Shown here piece after piece: positions 52,901 to 63,040 of a stretch of 64,000 nt of DNA (position 1 is its first letter; the number at the start of each line of letters is the position of its first letter). Position numbers and translations under genes: made by a program. The notes below the pieces were generated by a model that did no database searches, was not told where the DNA came from, and saw only the letters and a list, made by a program, of their open reading frames with translations. The DNA lies in the NCBI RefSeq assembly GCF_020360975.1, contig NW_025408670.1:5704001-5768000 (forward strand), written 5' to 3'. The DNA comes from Hirsutella rhossiliensis. Taxonomy: Eukaryota; Ascomycota; Sordariomycetes; Hypocreales; Ophiocordycipitaceae.

Positions 52901-54860
52901 GACTATAGGAAAGTAGTAGAGCTAAAATACACTTACCTTCCTAGGCCTCCTCTTATAGAATAAGAATAAGATTTAAAAGTAGCTTTTTTTATTAGTCTTC
53001 TTATATTAACCCTTAAAAGGGTAGGAAAAGTACCTCTCTTAAAAGATTATACGGCTGCCTTTTTATCCTTACTTTAAGAAGTAAAGGAAGGTATATACCT
53101 TAATATAGTTACTAAAGAAGACTAACCTTTTTTTTATTTCGATCGTTTTTCCGACTTCTATCTAACGCTTATAAAAGACGGTTCCTATAAAGTATTTATA
53201 GTAGGCCGGCTCTTTAAGCTATAGCTATTAGTAAGGAAGGTATATAAAAGAAACCTCCTAGACCTACTAGTAAACTAAAAGTAGCTAGAAAGATACCCTT
53301 TTAAAGACTAGTTTTTCTAGGCCTAGAAAGACTACCTAGCCTTATATAAAGAGATAGGGTCTTTTAAAGAGGTCCTTAAGGAAAAGGTAAGAGGAAAATA
53401 GGTCCTTAGCTATAAGTAGGTCTTTATCTATAAGACTAATAAATATAGCTTCCTTTAAAAGTATAAAGCCTAGCTAGTTATCTATAGGAATTAATAGGAA
53501 AAAGGGGATCTACCTACTAAGGCAACTACCTTAGTAAGGATGTCTTTTTAGACCCTTATAACTATAGTAGTATAATTTAACCTCGAACTTAATTAAATAG
53601 ATATAGTTAACGCCTTTATTAACTACTTACTTAAGGAAGAAGAAGTTATTTATATACGACTTCCTCTTAGTTTCTAATAGCTAGGAAAGGTTTTATAGCT
53701 TAGGAAAGCTTTATACGAATTATAAAGATCGCCCCTTTTTTAGTAATAGTATTTAATAGGTTCCCTTAAAGCCCTAGGCTTTAAGAAAGTCCCTTAGGAA
53801 CTATATATAATATAGAAGGGAAATATTATAGTCTTCTTTTATATTAACGATATTATCTAAGCCTACTTAAACGAAGAAAAGGTAATTACTAAGGAGGCTA
53901 TAAAATACCTATAATAAAGGTATAAGATAACTAAGCTAAGGGAGTTAAAGTAGTTCCTAGGAATATAAATCCTTTAAAATAGGTCCTAATAGACTATCTA
54001 GCTTACTTAGGACGCTTATATCGATAAGGTTACTTATAAATTCCTCTTTAATTCCCTTAATAAGAAGCTTCCCTTTATGCCTATATTAAGTAAAGAGCTT
54101 TTACTTAATCCGTCCTTTTAAGCTAGGGAGTAAGAGAAATACTAATATTAATAAAAGGTAGGCTCCTTACTTTTTATTTTAGCTATTTCTACTAAACCGG
54201 ATATCTCTTTTACGGTCTCTTAGCTAGCTAGGTATAACTAGAATCCTAGCCCTAGGTACTAAGAAGTAGTAGACTATATAATCCTTTATCTCTATTTAAT
54301 AAGATTATATAGTCTATACTTAAGAAGGTAAGGAAGGAAATTAGCTACTAAAATATTCCTTTATTTAAGCGATTCGTCCTTTATAGATAATTCCTTAGAT
54401 AGAAAGAGCCTATAAGGGTATATTATATCCCTTTTTAAAGGAACTATTACTTAGAGAGCTTTAAAATAAGCTACTATTAAAACTCTAAGTATAAAGGTAG
54501 AGCTACTAGCTCTTTTAAAAGCGTTAAAAGAAGTAATTTTCTTTAGCTAGCTATTAATATCTCTATAACTATAAATTCTAACCTTATTAGCTATAGAATA
54601 TAATAATATATAGACTATATAAATTCTTATAGAAAATAGTAAGTTATTAACCTAGCTATAGTATATCGATATCTATTAGTATTAGTTACGCTAAAAGGTT
54701 TAAAAGGGACTTATTTCCGTTTATTAGGTTCTAATAGTATTAATAAAAGCTAACGGTCTTATAAAGCCCTTACTAAAGTAGAAGCTAGATATCCTTTTAT
54801 AGTAAATTAGGCTAGAAGACGTTTAAGAGAAGCTATCCTTAGAAGCCCGCCTTAAGAGTC
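49975..54860 (+). pseudogene. Copia-5 gag-pol remnant
   Basis: Degenerate polyprotein in the order Gag (about 50,000-51,330), pre-integrase (about 51,510-51,700), integrase (about 52,010-52,650), RT (catalytic box F-Y-I-N-D at about 53,834-53,851; YVDD expected) and RNase H (about 54,190-54,790). The integrase segment again reads L-A-Y-L-R-x-Y before the C-terminal part. Stops arise at Gln and Trp codons. A short duplicated purine-rich tract near 52,375-52,420 (repeats of gggacctaagg) marks a local expansion relative to Copia-1. Confidence 0.82.
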
Positions 54861-55199
54861 TATAAGAGGAGCTAATAGTACGTAAGAGGAAGGAGATATT
54901 TATAGCTAAAGATAGGAATTAGGACTTATCTTAAAGGAGGGCCCTTAGCTTAATTAGGACTTATTCTTCTTAAAGCCCCCCTTTTTAGGGACTTATCCTT
55001 AGAGAAGCCCCCTTTCTTATAGGACTTAATTTCCTCCTTAAGGCCCCTTTTTCCTAAAGTAGGTCTAATAGACCCTAGGGCTAAAACCCGGATTTCTTAA
55101 GTAAGGGATAAGTATAAACTAAGACCTCCTCTATACGCTTACCGGCCTAGGTATTTAGCTTTACCCTTTTTATAAGGGCAGGCTATAGCTAAGGGGGTA

Positions 55200-55675
55200 T
55201 ATTGCGAATCGTAGCTTAATTTTATAGTTCTTAGAGATATCCCTTAGTAAGAGGAAACTAGGAAGCTAAAAAATAAGTTTTAAAGAAGGAGCTAAAAAGA
55301 GGTATAGAAAGAAGGGTAAGGGTATAAGGGGAAGTAAAAGTAGCGATAGCTTCTTATAGAGGTAGCGAGAGATAAGATAGATATACCGGCAACAGCTAGA
55401 AAAGAAGGGAAAACCTAGTAAAAAGTTCGGTAGTTAAAAGGATATTAGTAGCTTCTTTAAGTAGGATCTTCTTTATTAATTAAGATACTAAACGGGTATA
55501 AAAAGAGGCGTTAAATAAAGGAAAGAAGGATAATTAAGGTAATATAATAATTACTCCCCTACCTTAATTACTGCCCTTATAAGAATTAAATCTCTTTACT
55601 CTACCTATCCGACCCCTTACTTTTAATTTTACCTTTATATATTTCTATATACTTTTTATATCTCTCTTTATAAGA
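55200..55675 (+). repeat. Copia-5 3' LTR
   Basis: A 476-bp LTR starting tattgcgaatcg and ending tttataaga. It is about 10 bp shorter than the Copia-1 LTR, owing to a small deletion near 55,267-55,275 where the cacttagtataaaag-like stretch is missing. Confidence 0.86.
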
Positions 55676-58600
55676 AAAAGAGCTTTATAAAGGCTTAAAA
55701 TAGCTCTAAGTATACTATTAAGGCTATTAAAAAGTAATACTAAGAGAGTTTCTTAATAAAGGTAATAAGAAAGGATATCTTTATAGCCTTTTCTTATACT
55801 AAGGCTAGAGCTAACCCTACCCTTCTTAGTATCTTATATATAAAAGAAAGGATAAAAGTAAAAGCTAATACCTTTATAGAAAAATATAAGGCTTTCTTAA
55901 TAACCTTTTTTCTAATCTTAGACCCTAGCCCTAGCCCCCTTTTTAACCCCCTTTAGAGCCTAGAAAATAAAGAGCCCCTAAGCTATATAAGTAATAAGGG
56001 CACGTTAAAGTAAAACTAGCTAAAGCTAAAGGACCCTAAAATTAAAAGGGCTATTTTTAGCTCTTTTAATAAGAAAGCCCTTAGCTTAGACTCCCTTAGC
56101 TTTCTCCTTATTTAATATATATATAAGGCTAACCCTATAGTCTTTAATAAAGCTTATAAAGCTTTATTTAACTAAGGATACTATATTAAGGTATAAAAGG
56201 AAGCTATAGGAATTATACTTTATAAGTAAAATAAGCTAGACTATACTATTCTTAAGGCTTATAAGGTTATAAGTTTACTTAACTACTTAGGAATAGTCCT
56301 TAAAAAGCTATATACTACCTAGCTAAGCTATTTAGCTAATATAGCTAGGCTTTTAAACCCTATATAGCTAAGGGGATATAAATAGTAGCTAGCTATAAAT
56401 ATAGCCTTCCTCTTTTTATATTATATTTAAAAGAAGTAGGAGTTTAATAAAAAAGCTATTACTAGTACCCTCTTATTAAATATAAAGGGCGCCTTTAAAT
56501 TTATATAAAATAAGTAGCTTATAAGGGTCCTAAGTAGATTAAACCTCCTTAAGGCCCTTATAAGCTAGGTAGACTAATTCCTTACTAAAAGGAAGATCTA
56601 GCTAGCCTTTAAATAGTAAGTCTAGCCCCTTATAGACCTAGTAATAAGGGTGCCCTAAGGGTCCTTTATTAGCTTTATTTTATTCCTCTTATATATAAAG
56701 GGGATATTAGCGGCTAAGGGATACTAGCTATCTTATATAAATAACTTTAGTATCTCTATAATATTAACCTTAGCTAAGAAGAACGTTTAGTAGCTAGAAG
56801 TAATAGCTACTAACCTATTTAAATAAGCTAAAGACTAAGGGGTTTACTTTAACCCTTTAATAATAGAACTTATTTACTTTAGTAGGTAATAGGACCTTAT
56901 TTTAAAGGGTATAATAGTAAGAGGCTTATTTTTTAAGGTATAGCTCTTAATATAGTAGCTAGGGGTCTTTTTTAATTCTAAGCTCTTATTTAAATAATAT
57001 ATTAAAAAGAAGGTAGCCTTTATATAAGCTACTTTTAAAAGACTATCCTACTTAACCTTTATATAAAAAGGCGTATTATTTAAAGCCTTTAAATAGCTTT
57101 ACTAAGCCTATATAAGCTTTATAATAGACTATAAAGCCTAGCTTTAATATAAGGGGCCTAAGACCCCTAAGAGCCTTATAAAGCGTTTTTAAAGGCTTTA
57201 AAACTAAGCTCTTTTAAAGGTCTTAAGGGCTTTTAAAGGATCTATTATTAGGGCTTTAAAAGCTAAAGTAGCCCTATAGCTATTAAAAGTATAATTTAAA
57301 AGGGTATACTTCTCCTATACCTTTTATACCTTACTTCTTACTTAGTTACCTTATAAAGTAAGCTTATAACCTAGCTATATAGGATAACCTTACTAACTTA
57401 AGCTTTAACCTAAGGGCCTTAACCTATATTAGGCTATATATATAGCTCTTTTACTTCCTTAAAGGCCTAGTAGCTTTAATAGGACCTAATTATAACTTAG
57501 AAAAAGGAAGGCTAGCTAGGAGCCCTTATAAGCCTTAGAGCTTAAAGCCTTTATTATAATAATAAAGGCCCTTAAGCCCTTAGCTAAGAAGTAATATAAA
57601 TACTTCTTAGCTAGCTTAGCTAGCTTAAAAGACTTTAGGTTATAGCCCTTAGCCTTCTATATTAATAGCTTTAAAGGGTACCTTAAGGGATCCCTTATAA
57701 AGAGTAACGCTTACTTCTTTTATAAAATAAGCTTAGAAAATAAGCTTATTAAAGCGGATTATAAGAACCTAGGGCTCTTAATTAAAGTAGCTAACGTAAA
57801 GCTATTTACGATACTAAGGGTCTTAAAGGACCTAGCTAAGAAGCCTTCGCCCTTAAGGCTTAGCCCCCTTAACCCCCTTATAAATACTTATATCTTTATA
57901 AATAGCTAAGCCGCTATAAGGAAGGTTATAAGTTTCTTAGACTTAGCTATATATATTAAAAGGCTTCTATTTAACTTAGAAGCCTTTTATAATATATAGC
58001 TATATTAGTACCTTAGCTACCTAAGGATCTTTAATAATAAGCTTATTAACTAGCTAGCTAAAAGAGGCTTAAGGGCCCCTACTTAAGGGACCCTATTAGT
58101 TTTTATTAGCTACTTATAAAGAAAGGTTTAGTAAGCCGCTAAGGACTATTAAATAGGGCTTTAAGCTACTAAGGCGGCTAAAGGCCCTAAGGCTAAGGGC
58201 CTAAGTAAATACTATATATTTATTTAAAAGACCTCTTACTTAACCCTTAGCTTAGAAAAGGACCTTATAAAGAGGCTTAGGCCGACCCTCTTAGCCTTTT
58301 ACTAGCTCTTATTTAAGGCTAGCTTCTTATTTTCCTTCTTAAAAAGGACTAATAAAGTAGACCGAGATAACTACTACTATAGCTAAGGAAGGTATATAGC
58401 TAGGCACCTTATCTTAAGGTGCCTAAACTATAAGAGGGAAAGAAAGGTCCTTTACTAGACCTCTAAGAAATAGGAGGGGGCCCTTAGCCTACCTATTCTC
58501 TATAGCTCTAAAAAAAAAGGAAAGCCCTTTTAACCTTCTTAGCTAAAATAAAGATAGAGATAGCTAAGTAGCTTAAAAAGGAGTAACCTAAGGGCCCTAG

Positions 58601-58799
58601 GGCCCTTAGGAGGGAAAATTACTATATAAGAGAAACTAAACTAACCTTTTCTTTATCTTTACTTTTATAGCTACCCTTTCCTTAATTAGTTATAAGCCCC
58701 TAGGCTCTATAGCTAGCTAGGACTACTAATAAGGGCCTAGGCTATTATTAGCCTTACTATAGGCTTAAAGGCTATATATAAGTAATAATATAAAAAAAA
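55676..58799 (+). mobile_element. LINE C: 5'-incomplete non-LTR retrotransposon
   Basis: This LINE is unrelated at the nucleotide level to LINE A/B. It begins abruptly at the Copia-5 LTR and ends in an A-rich tail (ataatataaaaaaaag, about 58,785-58,800) where Copia-6 starts. No target duplication could be paired. It is less depleted of C/G runs than its neighbours but is RIP-mutated. The missing endonuclease part was either never copied (5' truncation, common in LINEs) or displaced when Copia-5 arrived. Confidence 0.75.
55678..58500 (+). pseudogene. LINE C ORF2 remnant (reverse transcriptase-RNase H)
   Basis: One plus-strand frame is readable for about 1.7 kb with RIP stops. At about 56,484-56,500 it gives K-G-A-F-K-F-I (KGAFD motif, RT block A). 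At about 56,650-56,700 it gives V-P-*-G-S-F-I-S-F-I-L-F-L-L-Y (PQGSPISPILF). At 56728-56748 it gives L-S-Y-I-N-N-F (YIDD catalytic box). At about 57,660-57,700 and 57,895-57,920 it gives Y-I-N-S-x-K-G and I-F-I-N-S-*-A-A-I, the two Asp-containing RNase H motifs with D to N. At about 58,370-58,430 it gives H-L-I-L-R-C-L-N, the C-terminal zinc-binding segment seen in many Tad/I-type LINEs. The endonuclease domain is absent. Confidence 0.78.
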
Positions 58800-58968
58800 G
58801 AATTCCTTTTAATAGGGAAAGCTAAGTTCTTAAGTAATTCCTTCCTAAAGATAGGTCGGTATTTAAGAATAAATTAACCGAATTTCTACTTAATATGGCT
58901 AATCGTTTAATTCTTTTAAACTAGTTTTATAAGCTTTAACGTTATATCCTAAAAGATTCCTTCCTTTT

Positions 58969-59678
58969 TATAAGAATATACCCTTATATTCTTATTTTAC
59001 TATTATAAAGAAATAATAGTATAAAGAGGCTCTATAAAATAAGCTAGTAAAAAAAAGGTTTATAGTATAGTCTAAAGGGAATAACCCTTAAAAATAAAAG
59101 ACCTCTACTAAATATCTATAGCTTCCTTTAAGAAAGGTAGGTCGAGATAAGCTTATCCTAATAAATAAAAATATATATAAAATATATAAGGTAATTATAA
59201 GTAGAACGGATACCTTATCGCTAATTAGCGGTTCTAAAGATATCCGCGATATAAGAATAGGTAGGGCATAGAATATTCTAGTTAAATCTACTACTTAGGT
59301 AGGGCATAGAATATTCTAGTTAAATCTACTACTTATACTAGAACCTATAGTCTTACGTTAACTATTACGCTATAATTGGACCGCCTACTAAGGTTAAAAG
59401 ATATACTAAAGATAGAGCTTTTTAAGTACTATAGAATATACTAGAAAGCTAACTAATTAGTCTACTATTAGGCGAATTATAGTCTATAAAAGATAAAGGA
59501 TTTCCTTAAGAATAGTAAATAAAGAAGTAAGTTTATAAGTATCTATTATAACGCTATTCTTTTAATATATTATTTAGCTAAATTCTAGATAAAGTCCTAC
59601 CCTATACTCCTTCGACCGATCTTTCCGCCTATATTATCGAATACCTAATCCTACGCTTATTACTTATACCTTTTAATA
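58969..59678 (-). mobile_element. Solo LTR, family A, copy 3, inside Copia-6
   Basis: A 710-bp inverted copy of the unit at 10-705. Its flanks are ctttt (58964-58968) and ctctt (59679-59683), a 5-bp duplication with one C/T difference. Copia-5 at about 51,555-51,575 shows the uninterrupted target. The copy is longer than the others partly because of a 38-bp tandem duplication at 59260-59335. Confidence 0.84.
59260..59335. repeat. 38-bp tandem duplication in family-A LTR copy 3
   Basis: Two identical 38-bp units (59260-59297, 59298-59335) begin ggtagggcatagaatattc. Copies 1 and 2 have one unit. Identity between the units suggests the duplication came after most of the RIP mutation. Confidence 0.93.
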
Positions 59679-61463
59679 CTCTTAAAGAAGGTAAAAGGAA
59701 ATTAAGCTTATTAAAATTTAAGGGTAAAAAGCTACCTTTTTTTATCGAGGAATTTATATAAACCTATTAGGTAATTTTATTATAAAATTCACCCTTCTAT
59801 ACCCCTTTATTTATATAGTTAATTCCTTAGTAATAAGGTATTCCCTTTATACCTTCTTAAAGGACTAGAATTATAAAAGTATATTATAGATATTAAGGGA
59901 AGTACTAAAGTTAAAGATAGCTAATTTTTATAAGGGATAATTAGAGCGCTTTAATAGTTAGTCTTAGCCTTATTAATCTATAAGGAAGATAAAGCCCGGA
60001 TTTACTATACTAACGATATTTCCTTAAATTTATAGCTTAAATAAAGGCAATAGCGTTAGTTACTATTTCTTTATAACCTAAATCTTATCTATCTTCTTTT
60101 ATAATAAGGGGTCCTCTTTAAGAGACTATTATACTATTTCTTATAGCCTCTTTAAAGGGTTATCTCCTTTAAGTCGGTTTTCCTTAAAGACCTACTAGTA
60201 TTATAATAACCGATAGCCTAGGGATTTATAGGCTAGGTAGCTGTTTCGTTTAGTCTTTTATTTCTTCGAGGAATCCTCGTCTTAATTTAGAAGGTTTGCT
60301 TAAAAACCACCCCTTTTTACCCCTTATTACTAATTTTAATAAAGAGGTTTAATTTCGACTAGTTCCTTAATTTTTCGACTAACGGACTAAAAGGTCTATT
60401 AAGGGACTAGTTAGGTCGGACGGACTAACGGGGCCGGGCCCGGAGTAGTAAGCGGAGCCAGGGCCGGGATTAAGGCAGCCGTTAAAGATAGGGTTAAGGT
60501 TCTTAAGGGAGGAGGAGCTAGAGGGGCAGTACCTATAGTAGTAGTAGCGGGTGCTATAGTAATAAGGGCTATAGTAGCTATAGGGGTAGTAGGTCGAGCT
60601 ATCTAGGTTAAGTGCTAGCTATAAAGGAATAAGACTACTTATTATTATACTTAAGTAGCCTCTTTATTTAGTTCCTAGCTAGCTTCTTAAAAGATAGTTA
60701 AGTAACCGTTACTAATAAGCTTTATTAGTAGAGATATATCCTATAGCTACTAGCTAAAAAGAGCTTTTATTAAGAAGTATTAATTAGCTTCTTTAAGGGT
60801 TTCTTTTTACTTAGCTAGCTATAAAGTAGCTAGTAGGTTCCTAGTAAAAAAGGCTCCTAGGTATACTATATAGGTCTTCTTAATATAGTTAGTTATATAG
60901 CTCCTTAAGGGAGCTATTAAGGTCTTAAGTATTAAAAGCTACTACCTAAGAGTCTCTTCCTCTTAAAGAAATATTAGCTTTATAGTACTAATAGATTCCG
61001 TTATCGCTATATATATAATAGTTAGTAGCTTTATCTTATAAAGGTATTCCTTAAGATAACTCTCGTAGTTACCTAAGGTAGTAGAAAAAGCTCTCTACTA
61101 TATAAAGGTTAGCTTAGAGAAGAGGGAAACTCCTTTTATAAATTCCGTTGCCCTAGGATAAAGAGGGGGCTTAAGAGGGTCCTACTTATTAAAGAAGACT
61201 AAATTATAGATAGTTCTATCTATATAAGCCCCTAGCTCTTTTACCTACTTATCTTAATCTTAAGGCTCTATAAGAATCGTCCTATAGATTATAAGGGCGG
61301 TAGAGTTATTTTTCGATATTATTATAAAAGAGGGGGTAGAAAAGTCGGTTAAAAATTAGCTTTTCTAGTAAGATAGGTAAAAGGAAGCTATAAGGGATAT
61401 AAGTAAGGTGCCTTTTATAGTAGCCGGTAGGTATAAGAATACTATTCCTCCTAGGCTTATAAC

Positions 61464-61887
61464 TCTTATAAAAAGAGATATAAGAAGTATATAAAAATAT
61501 ATAAAGGTAAAATTAAAAGTAAGGGGTTAGATAGGTAGGGTAGAAATGTTTTATTGCCTTAATTATCCTTCTTTCCTTTATCTAACGCCCCTCTTTATAC
61601 CTATCTAGTATCTTAATTAATAAAGAAGATCCTACTTAAAGAAGCTACTAATATCCTCTTAACTACCGAGCTTTTTACCGGTTTTTCCCCTCTTTTCTAG
61701 CCGTTACCGGTATATCCGTCTTATCTCTCGCTACCTCTATAGGAAGCTATCGCTACTTTTGCTTCCCTTCTTTTCCCTACCCTCCTCCTTTAATCTCCTT
61801 CTTTAAACCCTATTTTTTTAGCTTCCTTAGTCCCTCTTACTAAGGGAGATCTCTAAGAACTACGAAATTAAGCTATGCTTCGCGACA
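61464..61887 (-). repeat. Copia-6 5' LTR with internal deletion
   Basis: A 424-bp LTR, about 60 bp short. The segment corresponding to taattcttataggagtagt...gtaattatta is missing at about 61,548-61,552. Its outer end is the least mutated in the window and shows the family's true TG...CA type terminus. Confidence 0.84.
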
Positions 61888-62155
61888 CTTCTACTTCCTA
61901 GTAACGTAGCTCTAGCCTATTAGATCGGGTTTACTATAACCTTCTTATATAAACTAATTATTAACCCTAGGATAACTAACCTAGAGAGATACTACGTCGA
62001 TTATATTAGAAAGGTTAATAAAGATATACTCTAGCGATATATATAAGCTATTATATAACTTCTCTAAAGTAAAATTATATATACGTAGCTTCCTAGTAAT
62101 AGTCTAAAGTTACTATTAGTTAAAAACCTTTAACTTCTTATTACTATATATATTA
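61888..62155. other. Unassigned RIP-affected spacer
   Basis: DNA between Copia-6 and the terminal-inverted-repeat element. It is AT-rich with few CA/TG. No motif was read on either strand. It may be a relic of the same locus as the less mutated DNA further right. Confidence 0.45.
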
Positions 62156-62526
62156 AGTATTACTATTTGCCCTAGAGCAAATCTCTATTCGGCCTAACCC
62201 GCTAAAGTAAAAGTACCTAGATATTACTAGCTAGTACTTTATATTAGCTATCTCTTAATAGGAAATCCTTAGAAATTTCTAGAGAGCTCTTACTTCGTAA
62301 AAGCGTACTCGAGCGCCCGAGCTAGTAGGGGAGGGGTCCCCCTTAGGGAGGGGCCCTACTATAGGGGTTTATCCCCCGCGCGAGGTGAGCGCGACGTATA
62401 AGACGAGACTTGAAAATACTTAAGATATCGCAATAATGACTAAGATATATATCATCTAATTAAAAAGGAGGATTTCTAGAGAATCCGGGCCGAATAGAGA
62501 TTTGCTCCGGGGCAAATAGTAATACT
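62156..62526. mobile_element. 371-bp terminal-inverted-repeat element (MITE-like)
   Basis: A 39-bp inverted repeat, 62156-62194 and 62488-62526, matches at 37 of 39 positions. The two differences (cta versus ccg) are RIP-type transitions. It begins agtattactatttgcc on each strand. The flanks are similar AT runs, ctatatatatta on the left and ctatatatta on the right, but no exact target duplication can be fixed. There is no coding capacity. The interior contains G/C-rich stretches (62,310-62,400) and retains TG toward the right. Size and structure fit a miniature inverted-repeat transposable element; the superfamily is unknown. Confidence 0.72.
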
Positions 62527-63040
62527 CTATATATTAGAGGTAGAATTATTCCTATTAAAGGAACCTATTTATAGAGGTCTAGGATTATTAATGTGTTTAT
62601 TGATTAGTGTGGAGGCGAGCGGGGCCGAGAGGTTAGAGTCACGCCCACAGATGGCCCAAGCCACGGCCGAGGCGACGGAAAAGGGGTCTTTCGGACCATC
62701 TTAGCACTCCTAGCAGGACGACGTGCGGCAGGCGTGACCCGTGTACAAGAGCACCTCTAATACCACTCTTTTAACTAATTGTTTGTGGTATCTGTGCCTT
62801 AAGGAACGTAGTAAAGAATATGTCGCATCCGCCCGTGGAGGTGCGCCCGCAGCATATATAGCAGGCTTTCTATCCATACTCCATATTCCATACGGGCCCG
62901 TATGGAATATGGAATATAGAATACACCTCGTATGGAATAAAGAAAATAACGTTATCTATCTTAAGCTACCCTTGAGGCCAGCCAAACAGAATAGGTAGTA
63001 CTCCGCCACTGAACCATGTTACCAATGACCGCCGTGTTCT
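62527..63040. other. Ordinary-composition noncoding DNA next to hAT gene
   Basis: From about 62,590 CA and TG are frequent and the sequence is GC-richer, so this DNA escaped most RIP. It lies downstream of the hAT transposase pseudogene and may contain that transposon's 3' end, but no terminal inverted repeat can be assigned because the other end is outside the window. A short plus-strand frame (62741-62998) crosses the palindrome and looks fortuitous. Confidence 0.55.
62880..62913. repeat. Perfect 34-bp palindrome
   Basis: Arms of 17 bp meet without a spacer at 62896/62897 (tccatattccatacggg and its complement). Further partial copies of ccata/tatgga lie on both sides (62,874-62,880 and about 62,929-62,938). 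It could form a cruciform or strong RNA hairpin. It may be a subterminal structure of the adjacent transposon. Confidence 0.92.

Larger units (their letters stand above)
49573..55675 (+). mobile_element. Copia-5: Copia element with truncated 5' LTR
   Basis: A plus-strand element consisting of a truncated 5' LTR (49573-49794), full interior (49795-55199) and 3' LTR (55200-55675) behind the polypurine tract aagggggt (55191-55198). The interior is collinear with Copia-1. Flanks do not match: the left neighbour is an inverted LTR fragment, and the right flank is aaaag next to LINE C. CG content is comparable to Copia-1, and RIP is somewhat lighter than in Copia-2 and Copia-3. Confidence 0.85.
58800..61887 (-). 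mobile_element. Copia-6: 5' part of a Copia element, with nested solo LTR
   Basis: Minus-strand copy consisting of the 5' LTR (61464-61887) and interior matching Copia-1 from 20,808 to about 22,760. The interior is interrupted by family-A LTR copy 3. It contains Gag (about 59,950-61,280) and the start of the pre-integrase segment, then ends at the A-rich tail of LINE C. The 5' LTR outer end still reads cgcgaca, the unmutated complement of TGTCGCG. The right flank cttct has no partner. Confidence 0.82.
1..62400. other. RIP-mutated AT-rich repeat island
   Basis: The whole stretch is dominated by TA dinucleotides and nearly lacks CA and TG, while CG remains frequent. Stops fill all six frames and no ORF worth reporting occurs. 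This is the known footprint of fungal repeat-induced point mutation (C to T at CpA on either strand). LTR termini that should read TG...CA read TA...TA in nearly every copy, and conserved Cys/His/Gln/Trp codons of retroelement proteins read Tyr or stop. All recognisable content is transposable-element sequence. The signature weakens between about 62,370 and 62,600. The RIP call is an inference from composition; no index was computed. Confidence 0.93.

Noticed and set aside
55676..58799. LINE C as the missing 3' part of the gag-like element at 10,948
   Set aside because: The flanks aaagg (27848) and aaaag (55676) nearly match, but LINE C has non-LTR RT boxes and clearly different composition, while the gag-like sequence fits an LTR-type Gag. 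The link is too weak to claim.
1..62400. Mitochondrial or AT-rich bacterial/plasmid origin
   Set aside because: The AT bias comes from CA/TG loss with CG retained, and the content is nested eukaryotic retrotransposons with target duplications. That is the RIP signature, not an organelle or prokaryote.
1..62400. Regional centromere
   Set aside because: AT-rich RIP-mutated retroelement nests can be centromeric in some fungi, but nothing in the sequence distinguishes this from a dispersed heterochromatic island.
62741..62998. 85-codon plus-strand open frame
   Set aside because: It runs through the perfect palindrome, has no recognisable domain and lies in the noncoding flank of the hAT gene; most likely fortuitous.
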